From the NCBI RefSeq assembly GCF_900182545.1, contig NZ_FXTJ01000003.1:372001-436000 (forward strand): a DNA stretch of 64,000 bases. The letters are read 5' to 3'. Positions 51,414 through 62,689 of the stretch are shown here, piece after piece. The position numbers and the translations under genes were made by a program. Under the pieces are notes generated by a model. That model was not told the origin of the DNA. It ran no database searches and worked only from the letters and a program-made list of their open reading frames with translations. Source of the DNA: Geodermatophilus aquaeductus (GTDB taxonomy: Bacteria; Actinomycetota; Actinomycetes; Mycobacteriales; Geodermatophilaceae). The first letter of the stretch is position 1. Each line of letters begins with the position of its first letter.

Positions 51414-52249
51414 TGCGCCCCGGCCACCGGCGACCGGGGGCCGGTCGCGTGGGCCAGCGCCCAGTCGAGGACCTCGTCGGCGATCCGCTCCCAGCCCTCC
51501 TGCGCGGGCAGCAGGTGCGCGTAGCCGGGGTACTCGCGCCGCTCGGTCACGGTGTCGCCGCGGTAGTGCTTGGCGTTCGAGCGCTGGATCGCCGGCGGCA
51601 TGATGTGGTCCTCGCCGCCGGAGACGAACAGCAGCGGCGGCCGGGCGTCGTTGGTGTAGTCGACGTGCGCGTCCTGCGGGCCGGGCATGAGGTTGGCCAG
51701 CACCGAGTTCCACAGGATCCGTCCCGACGCGGGGACGTGGTAGCGCCGGTAGAGCGCGCGGGACTCCTCCTCGCCGAAGGTGTTCGTGAACGCGTAGTGC
51801 CACTGCTCCTCGGTCAGCCCGACGGCGCGGTGCCGGTTGGCCGGGTTCTTCAGCACCGTCCAGGTGGAGCGCAGCTGCGACAGCGGCACCACGGTCACGC
51901 CCTCGGTGGGCGCGGAGTTGAGGACGACGCCCACGGCGCCGAGGCCGCGGTCGAGCAGCAGCTGCACGATCGTGCCGCCGGCGGAGTGGCCGATCAGGAT
52001 CGGCGGGCGGTCCAGCCCGCGCACCAGCGCGGACAGCGAGTCGACGATCGCCGGCAGCGTCACCTCGGCGATCGGCGTCGGGTCGGCGTTGAGCGCCTCG
52101 ACCTCGCCCTCGAAGCCGGGGTAGGTCGGGGTGAGGACGCGGAAGCCGCGGGCCTCGTAGTGCGTCCTCCAGTGCTCCCAGCTGCGCGGGGTCACCCAGA
52201 AGCCGTGGATCAGGACGATGGTGTCCGGTGCGGACGGCGGAGTGGTCAC
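51410..52249 (-). CDS. Alpha/beta hydrolase
   Basis: A 279-residue alpha/beta hydrolase. LIHGFWVTPRSWEHW gives the oxyanion strand, S89 in LIGHSAGGTIVQ is the nucleophile, FVSGGEDHIMPP holds the acid and YPGYAHLLPAQEGWE the His. Similar to lysophospholipase-like enzymes in actinobacteria. GTG 52249 has GAGGGAG 6 nt upstream. First gene of a pair with the MBL hydrolase; divergent from the AraC regulator, which probably controls it. Confidence 0.88.
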   Translation of the reverse strand: MTTPPSAPDTIVLIHGFWVTPRSWEHWRTHYEARGFRVLTPTYPGFEGEVEALNADPTPIAEVTLPAIVDSLSALVRGLDRPPILIGHSAGGTIVQLLLDRGLGAVGVVLNSAPTEGVTVVPLSQLRSTWTVLKNPANRHRAVGLTEEQWHYAFTNTFGEEESRALYRRYHVPASGRILWNSVLANLMPGPQDAHVDYTNDARPPLLFVSGGEDHIMPPAIQRSNAKHYRGDTVTERREYPGYAHLLPAQEGWERIADEVLDWALAHATGPRSPVAGAQ

Positions 52250-52283
52250 GGTCGCTCCCTCGGAGTGGTGGCCGGTCAGCGGG

Positions 52284-52389
52284 GAGCCTGGCAGCGGGCA
52301 CGGGAGACGTCCGGCCCGTCCGTGCACGGATCCGGTCCCTGGCTGCACCGCCGTGCCGGTTCCCGTCCCGGGCGCGCTCTGCCAGGCTC
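52284..52389. promoter_or_regulatory. Inverted 11-mers and central palindrome in the AraC divergent region
   Basis: GAGCCTGGCAG (52284-52294) recurs exactly inverted at 52379-52389. Between them lies a perfect 12-bp palindrome TCCGTGCACGGA (52319-52330). The outer pair stands 35 bp from the hydrolase start and 50 bp from the AraC start, a layout that would suit a looping AraC-type dimer. Confidence 0.5.
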
Positions 52390-52438
52390 GACGGCGTCCA
52401 CGGGGGACGTCAGCTGCCCGAGACCGAGGTACGGCGCG

Positions 52439-53392
52439 ATGCTGCTCTTCGACACCACCCCGCTCCCCCGCGCCGACCGTGCCGAGGCCTTCCGCGCCGC
52501 TGTCCAGGAGTCGTCCGCCCCCTGCCGCGTGGAGCACCGCGAGGACCCCGCGGCGGTGCACGCCCGCATGCAGCTGTTCCCGTACGGGACCGCCGCGCTG
52601 CTGGCCACCGACGCCACCCGCTTCCGGCTGGTGCGCACCCTGCGGCACGTGGCCCGCGACGCCACGCCCGTGGTGTGCCTGGCCTTCCAGCACCGCGGCC
52701 GCGGCGAGTTCGCCCAGCTCGGCCACGAGCAGCACGTGCGCGACGGCGACCTCATGCTCGTGGACATGACCGCGCCCTACGGGTTCGGCTGCGCCACCGG
52801 CGGCGGGAACCGCGCGCTGCTGGTGCCCCTCGACCAGCTCGGCCTGCCGGTCGACGTCGTCCGCCGGGCGACGCCGCGGCTGCGCGCCAGCCCGCTGCAC
52901 GACCTGGTCCGCGCCCACCTGCAGCGGATCGCCGACGACGCTCCCGAGCTGTCGGCCGACCCGGGCGCCGCCGCGCTGGGTGCGGCGACCGTCGAGCTGG
53001 TGCGGGCCCTGGTGGTGTCGGCGGCCGGGGACGCGCGGCACGGGCCCGGGGTGCGCGAGGACACGCTGGTCACGCGGGTGCGGGCGCACGTGGCGCGGCA
53101 CCTGACCGATCCCGCGCTCACCCCCGCGGCGGTGGCCCGGGCGCACGGCGTCTCGGTGCGCCAGCTCTACAAGGCCCTCGCCGCCGCGGGGGTCAGCCTC
53201 GAGCAGGAGGTCATCACCCAGCGGCTGGAGGCCGCGCGCGCCCGGCTGTCCTCCCCCGCCGGCCGCCGACGGTCGATCGCCGCCGTCGCCCGCGCCTGCG
53301 GGTTCGCCGACCCCAGCCACTTCGCCCGCCGGTTCCGCGGCGCGTACGGGATGAGCCCCGGCGAGTGGCAGCGGGCGGCCGGCAGTCGCTGA
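52439..53392 (+). CDS. AraC-family transcriptional regulator
   Basis: A 317-residue regulator. The first roughly 200 residues are an AraC-binding-domain-like sensor (cupin-type: EHVRDGDLMLVDMTAPY-like pattern, here HEQHVRDGDLMLVDMTAPYG). The C-terminal two helix-turn-helix motifs are VTRVRAHVARHLTDPALTPA, RAHGVSVRQLYKALAAAG, then AAVARACGFADPSHFARRFR and GAYGMSPGEWQR. ATG 52439. Divergent from the hydrolase-MBL pair, its likely target. Confidence 0.92.
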   Translation: MLLFDTTPLPRADRAEAFRAAVQESSAPCRVEHREDPAAVHARMQLFPYGTAALLATDATRFRLVRTLRHVARDATPVVCLAFQHRGRGEFAQLGHEQHVRDGDLMLVDMTAPYGFGCATGGGNRALLVPLDQLGLPVDVVRRATPRLRASPLHDLVRAHLQRIADDAPELSADPGAAALGAATVELVRALVVSAAGDARHGPGVREDTLVTRVRAHVARHLTDPALTPAAVARAHGVSVRQLYKALAAAGVSLEQEVITQRLEAARARLSSPAGRRRSIAAVARACGFADPSHFARRFRGAYGMSPGEWQRAAGSR

Positions 53393-53400
53393 GCGGGTCC

Positions 53401-53880
53401 TCAGGCGTCCACGGGGACGTGGGTGCCGAAGCGCCGCGCGTGGTAGGTCAGCGGCGCGGCGTCCTGCAGGCTCGCGGCGACGACGTCGCCGAGCACGACC
53501 ACGTGGTCCCCGCCGTCGACCAGCCGCGCGACCCGGCAGGCCACCCAGCCGGCGCTGCCTTCCAGCCGGGGGGCACCGAGGTCGACCTCCCACGCGACGC
53601 CGGCGAACCCGTCGGCGCCGCGGCGGGCGAAGCGTGTCGCCAGCTCCGCCTGGGCGGCGGCGAGCACGTTGAGGCCGAACGGCGCGCCCTCGGCCAGCCG
53701 CGCCAGCAGGCCCGACCCGCGGTCCAGCGACACCAGCACCATCGGCGGCGCCATCGACAGCGACGCGAACGCGCTGACCGTGGTCCCGTACGGGGCCCCG
53801 CCGGCGAGCGTCGTCACCACCGACACCGGCGTGGCCACCCCGGCCATCACCTCGCGGAACGCACCGGCGACCGCCGTCAT
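53401..53880 (-). CDS. Flavin reductase (FMN-binding split barrel)
   Basis: A 159-residue NAD(P)H:flavin oxidoreductase of the split-barrel type: VATPVSVVTTLAGGAPYGTT, SFASLSMAPPMVLVSLDRGS, PFGLNVLAAAQAELATRFAR, DHVVVLGDVVA. It would supply reduced FMN to the two LLM monooxygenases encoded upstream. ATG 53880 overlaps the stop of the FAD/NAD(P) gene as TGATG; last gene of the operon. Confidence 0.92.
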   Translation of the reverse strand: MTAVAGAFREVMAGVATPVSVVTTLAGGAPYGTTVSAFASLSMAPPMVLVSLDRGSGLLARLAEGAPFGLNVLAAAQAELATRFARRGADGFAGVAWEVDLGAPRLEGSAGWVACRVARLVDGGDHVVVLGDVVAASLQDAAPLTYHARRFGTHVPVDA

Positions 53881-55769
53881 CAGGCCACCTCCGCGGCCAG
53901 CGCGGGGGTCAGCGACCGCCACACCGCGCGGGCCAGCGCGTCGGTGGTCCGGAACAGCGGCGCGTTGGTGCGCGGGCGCGAGAACCCCGCCACCTGCGGC
54001 CCGGCGGTCCAGGCGCCGAGCGCGAACACGTGCGGGTCGGGGACGCCGCGGCGGTCGACCAGGCGGTTGTCCGGGTCGACGTCGAGCCGGCCGGTGCGGC
54101 GCACGCCGGCGGGCGCGGTGTCGTCGGCCAGCACCCGCTCGCGCGCCGCGCCGCGGCCGAGCAGCGCGGTGACCAGCGGGGCGCGGCTGGCCTCCACGTC
54201 GGGCCGCGGCAGCCGCGCCTCCACGAGCGTGCGCGCCACCGTCTCGCCCGGGCAGCTCGCCGAGCGGGCCCGGAAGACCCCGGCGTCGGCGTCGAGGGTG
54301 ACCTCCACGTCGGCGCCGAGCCAGCGCAGCACGCCGGCCTCCGACAGCGCGAGCAGCTCCTCCAGCCGGGGACCGGGCGGGCCGCTGGCCAGGTAGCTGA
54401 ACAGGTTCATGAACCAGCCGGGCAGCTGGTCGGCCTGCGACCGCGCGGTCAGCCGGCCGGCGGCCAGCAGCGCCGCGACGGCGCCGAAGGACTGCAGCAG
54501 CGCGACGAAGACGGCGGCGTCGCTGCTGTGCCGGAGATCGGTGGCCCGCGCGAGGTCGGCGCGGACGTGCGCGCGGACCGCCTCCTGCAGCGACCCGGCG
54601 TCGGCGAACGACCGGCCGGCCAGCGGGCGGTCGAGGGCGGCGAGGTCGAAGCGGTCGGCGGGGTCGGGCACCGCCTCGGCGGCGAGTGCCCGCTCCTCCT
54701 CCGGCCCGGCCGCGGCGAGGAACCGCCCGGCGAAGTCCGCCCACGGCAGCGCGGTGCGCTCCGGCGCGGCGCGGAACAGCTCGGTGTAGTGCGCCCACGC
54801 CAGCTCACGGGCCAGCAGCGGGCCGAGGTCGGCCTGCAGGTCCAGCCGGCGGGTGGGGCCGAACGCCGCGTCGACCGCCGCCGGGGTGAGGAACCGCAGC
54901 GGGACCGGCGGCCCGGCCCAGGTGTAGCCGAGCTTGCTGCGGTAGGGCACGCCGCGGCGCGACCCGACGTGCAGCACCGGCTCGGCGCCCGACGGCTCGT
55001 AGCGCAGCCGCCCGCCGTCGTCGCGGACGAACCGGCCGCCGCGGCCGGCGGTCACCAGGACGGCGAGGTCGACGAACGCCAGCCCCGCGCCGCGCACGAG
55101 CACGTCCTCCCCCGGCGCCAGCGCGCCCAGGTCGAGGTCGGCGGTGTAGCCGGTGGGCAGGTAGCGGACGCCGGCGCGCTCGGCCGCGGCGGTGTGCGCC
55201 CGCTCCTCGGCGGTCGGCCCGGCCTCGAGGTGGCCCTGGGCGAGGACCACGGTGTCGACCGGCAGCACGCCCCCGTCGGCCAGGACGACGTCGACGCCCT
55301 CGCGCGTGCGGCGCAGGTCGGTGACCCGGGTGGCGTGCACCTCGACGTCGGCGAAGGGCGCCAGCGCCGCGACCACGCCGTCGAGCACCCAGCTCAGGTA
55401 GGCGTTGACCAGCGGCCGCGACGGGAACGACGTCGGGGTCAGCCGCCGCGCCTCCTCCCCCACCGGGTCACCGTCGGGCAGCGCGCGGCCGACCCGCTCG
55501 ATCCACTCCGCGAGCGTCGTCCCCTCCTCGACCGGACCCTCGACCACGACCGACGGGTCGGGCGTGATCGTCACGTCGGCGACCAGCGAGTTGGCCCACA
55601 GCAGCGCGGTCTGCCCAGCCCGCCACACCCGGCCGCCGCCTGGCGGGTGCGGGTCGACCAGGTGCACCCGCAGCCGCTCGTCCCCGGCGAGCTCCGGGGC
55701 GTTGGCCAGCAGCCGCTCGAGCACGCTGACGGCGGTGGGCCCGCCGCCGACGACGCACAGCGCCGTCAC
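53880..55769 (-). CDS. Large FAD/NAD(P)-binding protein
   Basis: A 629-residue flavoprotein of the FAD-NAD(P)-binding family (NAD_binding_9-like). The N-terminal dinucleotide motif VVGGGPTAVSVLERLL starts at residue 6; HPPGGGRVWRAGQTALLWAN follows; VRGAGLAFVDLAVLVTAGRG is a second Rossmann turn. The C-terminus has VFALGAWTAGPQVAGFSRPR. Middle region is helical and specific to the family. No single reaction is established; N-hydroxylation or oxidation beside the LLM enzymes is plausible. GTG 55769 overlaps the next upstream gene as GTGA. Confidence 0.8.
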   Translation of the reverse strand: MTALCVVGGGPTAVSVLERLLANAPELAGDERLRVHLVDPHPPGGGRVWRAGQTALLWANSLVADVTITPDPSVVVEGPVEEGTTLAEWIERVGRALPDGDPVGEEARRLTPTSFPSRPLVNAYLSWVLDGVVAALAPFADVEVHATRVTDLRRTREGVDVVLADGGVLPVDTVVLAQGHLEAGPTAEERAHTAAAERAGVRYLPTGYTADLDLGALAPGEDVLVRGAGLAFVDLAVLVTAGRGGRFVRDDGGRLRYEPSGAEPVLHVGSRRGVPYRSKLGYTWAGPPVPLRFLTPAAVDAAFGPTRRLDLQADLGPLLARELAWAHYTELFRAAPERTALPWADFAGRFLAAAGPEEERALAAEAVPDPADRFDLAALDRPLAGRSFADAGSLQEAVRAHVRADLARATDLRHSSDAAVFVALLQSFGAVAALLAAGRLTARSQADQLPGWFMNLFSYLASGPPGPRLEELLALSEAGVLRWLGADVEVTLDADAGVFRARSASCPGETVARTLVEARLPRPDVEASRAPLVTALLGRGAARERVLADDTAPAGVRRTGRLDVDPDNRLVDRRGVPDPHVFALGAWTAGPQVAGFSRPRTNAPLFRTTDALARAVWRSLTPALAAEVA

Positions 55770-57112
55770 GGCGCCGTCCGCAGCGGCGGCAGCCCGAGGT
55801 GGTCGCGCAGCGTCTCGCCTTCGTACTCGGTGCGGTGCACGCCGCGCTCCTGCAGCAGCGGCACGACCTCGTCGACGAAGCGGTCCAGCCCGCCCGGCAC
55901 GATGTGCGGCACGAGGATGAAGCCGTCGCTGGCCCCGGCCTGCACGAAGTCGTCGATCGTCGCCGCGATCGTGGCCGCGCTGCCCACGAAGTTCTGCCGG
56001 CCGGTGACCTCGATGACCAGCTCGCGGATCGAGAGCTTCTTCGCCTCGGCGAGGGCCCGCCACTCGTTCGCCGTCGCCACCGGGTCCGTGAACATCCGGG
56101 CGCTGGCCCGGCCCTGGGCCACGGTCGGCTCGCCCACGACCGGGTCGATCTCCGGCAGCGGGCCGTCGGGGTCGTAGGCCGACAGGTCGCGGTTCCACAG
56201 CTGCTCGAGCCACTGCAGCGCGGTCGCGCCCGACGTCTGCTGCAGCCGCACGTGGTGGGCGAGCTCGGCGGCCTCGGCGTCGGTGTCGCCGAGCACGAAG
56301 GTGGCGGCGGGGAGGACGAGCAGGGAGTCCCGCTCCCGGCCGTAGCGGGCCAGCCGGCCCTTCACGTCGGCGTAGAAGGCCTGCCCGGCCTCGCGGGTGC
56401 CGTGCCGGGTGAAGATCGCGTCGGCGCTGGAGGCGGCGAACTCGCGACCCTCGTCGGAGTCGCCGGCCTGGAAGACCACCGGCCGGCCCTGCGGGCTCCG
56501 CGGCACGTCGAAGCGGCCGGCGACGTCGAAGTGCGCGTCGGTGTGGGCGAACCGGCCGGCCTGCGGGTCGCGCAGGAAGACGCCGGTTTCCTTGTCCGCG
56601 ACGATCTCGTCGCCCCGCCAGGAGTCGGCGAGCTCCATGACCGTCTGCAGGAACGTGCGCGCCCGCTCGTAGCGCTGGTCCTGGGCGAGGAAGCCGCCGC
56701 GGCGGAAGTTCTCGCCGGTGAAGGCGTCCCACGAGGTGACGACGTTCCACGCCGCCCGCCCGGCCGAGAGGTGGTCGAGCGAGGCGAACTGGCGGGCCAC
56801 CTCGTAGGGCTCGTTGAACGTCGAGTTGATCGTCCCGGTGAGGCCGAGCCGGTCGGTGACGGCGGCCAGCGCGGCGAGCACGGTGAAGGTGTCGGGCCGG
56901 CCGACGACGTCGAGGTCGTGGATCTGCCCCTTGTGCTCGCGCAGCCGCAGCCCCTCGGCGAGGAAGAAGAAGTCGAACAGCCCGCGCTCGGCGGTCCGCG
57001 CGACGTGCGCGAAGGAGGAGAACTCGATCTGGCTGCCGGCCTCCGGGTCGCTCCACACGGTGGTGTTGTTGACGCCCGGGAAGTGGACGGCGAGGTGGAC
57101 CTGCTTGGGCAT
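55766..57112 (-). CDS. NtaA/SnaA/DszA-type FMN-dependent monooxygenase (LLM class)
   Basis: A 448-residue bacterial-luciferase-like monooxygenase using reduced FMN and O2. The group signature is GRAAWNVVTSWDAFTGENF; others are HFPGVNNTTVWSDPEAGSQI, FDFFFLAEGLRLREHKG, PVVFQAGDSDEGREFAA and DGFILVPHIVPGGLDRFVDE. Relatives oxidise nitrilotriacetate, pristinamycin, dibenzothiophene sulfone or other organosulfur/amine compounds. ATG 57112 overlaps the second LLM gene's stop. Works with the flavin reductase at 53401. Confidence 0.92.
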   Translation of the reverse strand: MPKQVHLAVHFPGVNNTTVWSDPEAGSQIEFSSFAHVARTAERGLFDFFFLAEGLRLREHKGQIHDLDVVGRPDTFTVLAALAAVTDRLGLTGTINSTFNEPYEVARQFASLDHLSAGRAAWNVVTSWDAFTGENFRRGGFLAQDQRYERARTFLQTVMELADSWRGDEIVADKETGVFLRDPQAGRFAHTDAHFDVAGRFDVPRSPQGRPVVFQAGDSDEGREFAASSADAIFTRHGTREAGQAFYADVKGRLARYGRERDSLLVLPAATFVLGDTDAEAAELAHHVRLQQTSGATALQWLEQLWNRDLSAYDPDGPLPEIDPVVGEPTVAQGRASARMFTDPVATANEWRALAEAKKLSIRELVIEVTGRQNFVGSAATIAATIDDFVQAGASDGFILVPHIVPGGLDRFVDEVVPLLQERGVHRTEYEGETLRDHLGLPPLRTAP

Positions 57113-58335
57113 CACGCGGCTCCTGCGGCGTCGTTCCGGGCTGTGGCGTAGCGGTTGGCCGGGCGGGGCAGCCCGAGGAGGCCGCGCAGCGAGCCGGCCT
57201 CGTAGGCGGTGCGGAACAGCCCGCGCCGCTGCAGCTCCGGCACCAGCCGCCCGGTGACCTGCACCAGGTCGTGCGGCAGCGTGGCCGGGCGCAGCCGGAA
57301 GCCGGTGAGCCCGGCGGCGGCCCACTCGGTGAGCAGGTCGGCGAGCTGGGCCGCCGAGCCGGTGAACACCCGGGCGTCGCTGCGGTACTCCGCGCCGGCG
57401 ACGTCGTCGAGGCGGCGCAGCCGGGCGGCCGCGGCGGCCGGGTCGTCGTCGAGCACGACGACGAGGTCGCCGAAGACGTGCACGGTCTCACCGGCGCGGC
57501 CCGCGGCCTGCTGGGCGGCGCGGATCTCACCGACGATCCCGGCGGCGTCGGCGGCGTCCCGCGGGGTCACGAAGCCGACGTCGGCGCTGCGGGCCACGAG
57601 CTCGTAGGGCACGGTCGCGTGCGCCAGCGCGGTGACCAGCGGCTGGCCCTGCGGCGGGCGCGGCGTGATCGAGGGGCCCTTCACCGAGAACCAGCGGCCG
57701 GCGAAGTCGACGCGGTGCAGCCTCTCGCGGTCGACGAACCGGCCGGTGGCGGCGTCGCGGATCTCGGCGTCGTCCTCCCAGCTGTCCCAGAGCCGGCGGA
57801 CCACCTCGACCCAGTCGGCGGCCTCGTCGAACAGGTCGCGGACCTGCTGGGCCTGCAGGTCGCCGCGGTCGAGGACGGGGGCCTCGCGCCGGCCGACGTG
57901 GCGGTACTCGGCGGGGTTGCTGCTCACCTTGACCCGCACGCCGGCGCGGCCGGTGCTCACGTAGTCGAGGGTGGCCAGCGCTTTCGACAGGTGGAACGGC
58001 TCGGTGTGCGTGACCACCGCGGTCGGCACCAGCCCGATGCCGCGGGTGACCGGGGCGACCCGCGCGGCGACCTGGACGGCGTCGAGCCGGCCGCGGACGC
58101 GGTCGGTGCGCTCGTCGGGCGTCCACGGGTCGTCGGACTGCAGCGACAGGCCGTCCTCGAGGGTGACCAGGTCGAGCAGGCCGCGCTCGGCCTCCTGCAC
58201 GAGGTCGACCCAGTAGCCGGCGGTGAGCAGGTCGGCGGGGCGGGCGTCGGGCTCGCGCCAGGCGGCGGGGTGCCAGCCGGCGCCGTCCAGCGCCACCGCG
58301 AGGTGGACGTGGGCAGGGTGGAGGGGCTCAGGCAT
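57112..58335 (-). CDS. LLM class flavin-dependent oxidoreductase
   Basis: A 407-residue second luciferase-like enzyme, distinct from its neighbour: HVHLAVALDGAGWHPAAWRE, ERGLLDLVTLEDGLSLQSDD, STGRAGVRVKVSSNPAEYRH, and PLVTALAHATVPYELVARSA. Probably acts at another step on the same substrate, or on a variant. ATG 58335 overlaps the DUF1684 gene by 8 bp; stop overlaps the NtaA-type start as TGATG. Confidence 0.9.
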   Translation of the reverse strand: MPEPLHPAHVHLAVALDGAGWHPAAWREPDARPADLLTAGYWVDLVQEAERGLLDLVTLEDGLSLQSDDPWTPDERTDRVRGRLDAVQVAARVAPVTRGIGLVPTAVVTHTEPFHLSKALATLDYVSTGRAGVRVKVSSNPAEYRHVGRREAPVLDRGDLQAQQVRDLFDEAADWVEVVRRLWDSWEDDAEIRDAATGRFVDRERLHRVDFAGRWFSVKGPSITPRPPQGQPLVTALAHATVPYELVARSADVGFVTPRDAADAAGIVGEIRAAQQAAGRAGETVHVFGDLVVVLDDDPAAAAARLRRLDDVAGAEYRSDARVFTGSAAQLADLLTEWAAAGLTGFRLRPATLPHDLVQVTGRLVPELQRRGLFRTAYEAGSLRGLLGLPRPANRYATARNDAAGAA

Positions 58336-59172
58336 CGAGGACGGCCCCGTTCCCGGTCGGGCGGCCGGCGCCGCGGGCGAGCGGGGTCTTCTCGCCGGCC
58401 TCGACGGCCAGCGGCAGCCGGTTCTCCGCGGGCGGAGTCGGGCAGGTGGCCAGGTCGGTGTAGGCGCACGGCAGGTTGGCCGCGCGGTTGAGGTCGACGG
58501 TCAGGCGCCCGTCGGCGTCGGCCGGGCCGAGCTGCAGCGCGCGGAAGGCGTACGTCGTCGTCCCGGAGGTCTCGTCGGAGAACAGCACCGTCAGCGAGCC
58601 CGGCGCGTGGCCCGGGAAGGCGGTGAGGGACAGCTGCCGGCCCGCGAGCTCGAACTCGACCCTGCCGGGCGCGTCGTAGACGTGCTGCACGCCCTCGAAC
58701 GCGCCCGGGACGGGCGTGGGGCGCGGCGCGTCGAACGGCACGAACCGGCCCTGCACCGCCCAGCGCGGGTCGGCCGGGTAGGTGGGTGTGCCGGGGTAGG
58801 AGGCGAGCAGCGGCGAGCGCGGGTCGCGCAGCCGCACCACGTGCCGGCCGCCGCGCTCGGCGAGCTCCACCACCGTGTCGCCGGCGACGGTGCTCAGGCT
58901 CTCGCGCAGGCCCAGCCGCCCGAAGACGTGCTCGCCCTGCACCGGGGCGCCGTCGACGAGCAGCTCCTCGCCCGCCTCCAGGGTGACGACGACGCCGCGG
59001 TCGCCGTCGGACCACAGCCCGGGCGCGCCCGGGACCCGGGTGGGCTCCTCGGACAGCCAGACCAGCGCGGTCACCGACAGGAAGCCGTGCGGCGAGGCGA
59101 GGTTCGCCTCCTTCGAGTTGTGCCAGTCGGCCCAGTCACGGGCGAAGGTGTCGGTGTCGGGGACGGTGGCGG

Positions 59173-59176
<4 letters not shown>
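58328..59176 (-). CDS. DUF1684 family protein
   Basis: A 282-residue DUF1684 protein: [20 protein letters not shown] at the N-terminus, [20 protein letters not shown], and the C-terminal block [40 protein letters not shown]. The conserved His/Cys/Glu in [20 protein letters not shown] may form an active site, but no activity is known to me. ATG 59176 overlaps the ABC ATPase stop as ATGA. Its fixed place between transporter and monooxygenases implies a catalytic step in the same pathway. Confidence 0.88.
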
Positions 59177-60806
<1,630 letters not shown>

Positions 60807-60810
<4 letters not shown>

Positions 60811-61721
60811 CGGGCGGCCGCCCACTCGCCGTCGAGCGCCCGCGCGATCCGGTTGATCGCGAGCACCGTGCCGGCCAGCACCAGGCCGGGCAGCGTGGTC
60901 AGCCACCAGGCGTTGCCGAGGTAGTTGCGCCCGGCGGAGATGAGGTTGCCCCACTCCGGCGCCGGTGGGGCCGCGCCGTAGCCGAGGAAGCTCAGCGAGG
61001 ACACCGCCAGGACCGCGGTGGCCAGCTCCAGGGTGGCGAGCACCAGCACGGGGCCGAGCGCGTTGGGCAGCACGTGCCGGGCCAGGACGCCGTACCAGCG
61101 CACACCCGAGGACCGGGCCGCCTCCACGTAGACGGCGGTGCGCACGCGCAGCACCTCCGCGCGCATGACACGGGCGAAGCCGGCCACGCTGGCGACCCCG
61201 ACCGCCACGGCGACCTCGACGGTGCCGTAGCCGAGCGCGGTGACCAGGGCCAGGGAGAGGAACAGCGCCGGGATCGACAGCAGCACGTCGACCACCCGCA
61301 TGATCAGGTCCTCGACCCACCGGCCGACGAACCCGGCCACCAGGCCGAGCAGCCCACCGACGACGAAGGCGACCCCCACCGCCACGAGCGTGGCCTTGAG
61401 CGACAGCGCCGCCCCGTGGACGACGCGGGAGAACACGTCGCGGCCGAGCTCGTCGGTGCCGAACCAGTGCGCGGCGCCCGGGGCGGCGAAGTTGTCCGCG
61501 GGCTCGCCGACCAGCGGGTCCTGGGCGGTGAACAGCCCGGGCGCGAAGGCGGCCACCACGACCAGCAGGACGAGCACCACCGACAGGACCAGCCCGGGGC
61601 GGCGGACGAGGAAGCGCCCGAGCCGCCGCGGCGTCGTGCGCCGCGCGGCCGCCGGGGCGGCGGCGGGCAGGGGCGCCTCGACCAGGGTGGCCGGCAGGCC
61701 CGGGACCAGGACGTCGGTCAT
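60807..61721 (-). CDS. Oligopeptide-type ABC transporter permease (DppC-like)
   Basis: A 304-residue inner-membrane permease with about six helices. The DppC/OppC N-terminal region [20 protein letters not shown] is followed by [20 protein letters not shown] and the ATPase-contact loop [23 protein letters not shown] 61721 overlaps the DppB-like gene as ATGA. Confidence 0.92.
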
Positions 61722-62689
61722 GCGAGGCTCCTCCTCCCGCCGGCGACGACGATGCGCCGGTCGAGCAACGGGTAGACCAGGTCGACGGCGAGGTTGACCA
61801 GCACGAACACCAGCGCGCCGAGCACCACGACGCCCTGCACGAGCGGCAGGTCCTGCGAGCCCACGGCGCCGGCGGTGACCCGGCCCAGGCCGTCGCGGGA
61901 GAACACCGTCTCGACGACGACGGAGTTGGCCAGCAGCTGCCCGGCCAGCAGGCCCACCACCGTCAGCGCCGGCAGCGAGGCGTTGCGCAGCGCGTGCGAC
62001 AGGTGCACCCGCGCCCGCCCGGCGCCCTTGGCCCGCGCCGTCTGCACGTAGGGCTCGTCCAGCGCCGTCAGCAGGCTCTTGGCCAGCACCTGCGCGACCA
62101 GCGCGCCGGTCGGGATCGCGAGGGTCACCGCCGGCAGCACCAGGCTGGAGGGTCCGGAGTTGCCGAACGCCGGGAACAGCCGCAGCTGGAAGGACAGGAC
62201 CTGCACGAGCACCAGGCCGACCCAGAACGTCGGCACCGAGACCCCGAGGCCGGGCAGCGACAGGAGCACCTGCCGCAGCCAGCGGCGGCGGCTGTAGGTG
62301 GCCACCAGCGCCAGCCCCCCGCCGAGAAGGACGGCGAGCGCGAGCGCCGCACCGGCCAGCTGCAGCGTCGGGGGCAGCGCCTGGGCGATCGTGTCGACCA
62401 CCGGGCGGCCGGTGGCCACCGAGTCGCCGAGGTCCCCCGTGGCGGCCGACCCCAGGTGGTCCAGGTAGCGGACCAGCATCGGGTCGTCGTAGCCGTACTC
62501 GGCCCGCAGCTGGTCCAGCTGCTCCTGGTCGACCGCCCCGGAGTCCATGCCGGCGCTCGCCATCGCCGTCACCGGGTCACCCGGCAACGCGTCGAGCACC
62601 AGGAAGGAGACGGTGTAGGCCGCCCAGAGGACGACGACGGCCTGCGCCAGCCGGCGGAGGACGTAGCGCCCGGTCGCGGAACCCCCCAT
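61718..62689 (-). CDS. Oligopeptide-type ABC transporter permease (DppB-like)
   Basis: A 323-residue permease with six helices: [20 protein letters not shown] and LPGDPVTAM at the N-terminus (DppB hallmark), ATPase-contact loop [20 protein letters not shown], then [23 protein letters not shown] 62689 overlaps the binding-protein stop as TGATG. Confidence 0.92.
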   Translation of the reverse strand: MGGSATGRYVLRRLAQAVVVLWAAYTVSFLVLDALPGDPVTAMASAGMDSGAVDQEQLDQLRAEYGYDDPMLVRYLDHLGSAATGDLGDSVATGRPVVDTIAQALPPTLQLAGAALALAVLLGGGLALVATYSRRRWLRQVLLSLPGLGVSVPTFWVGLVLVQVLSFQLRLFPAFGNSGPSSLVLPAVTLAIPTGALVAQVLAKSLLTALDEPYVQTARAKGAGRARVHLSHALRNASLPALTVVGLLAGQLLANSVVVETVFSRDGLGRVTAGAVGSQDLPLVQGVVVLGALVFVLVNLAVDLVYPLLDRRIVVAGGRRSLA

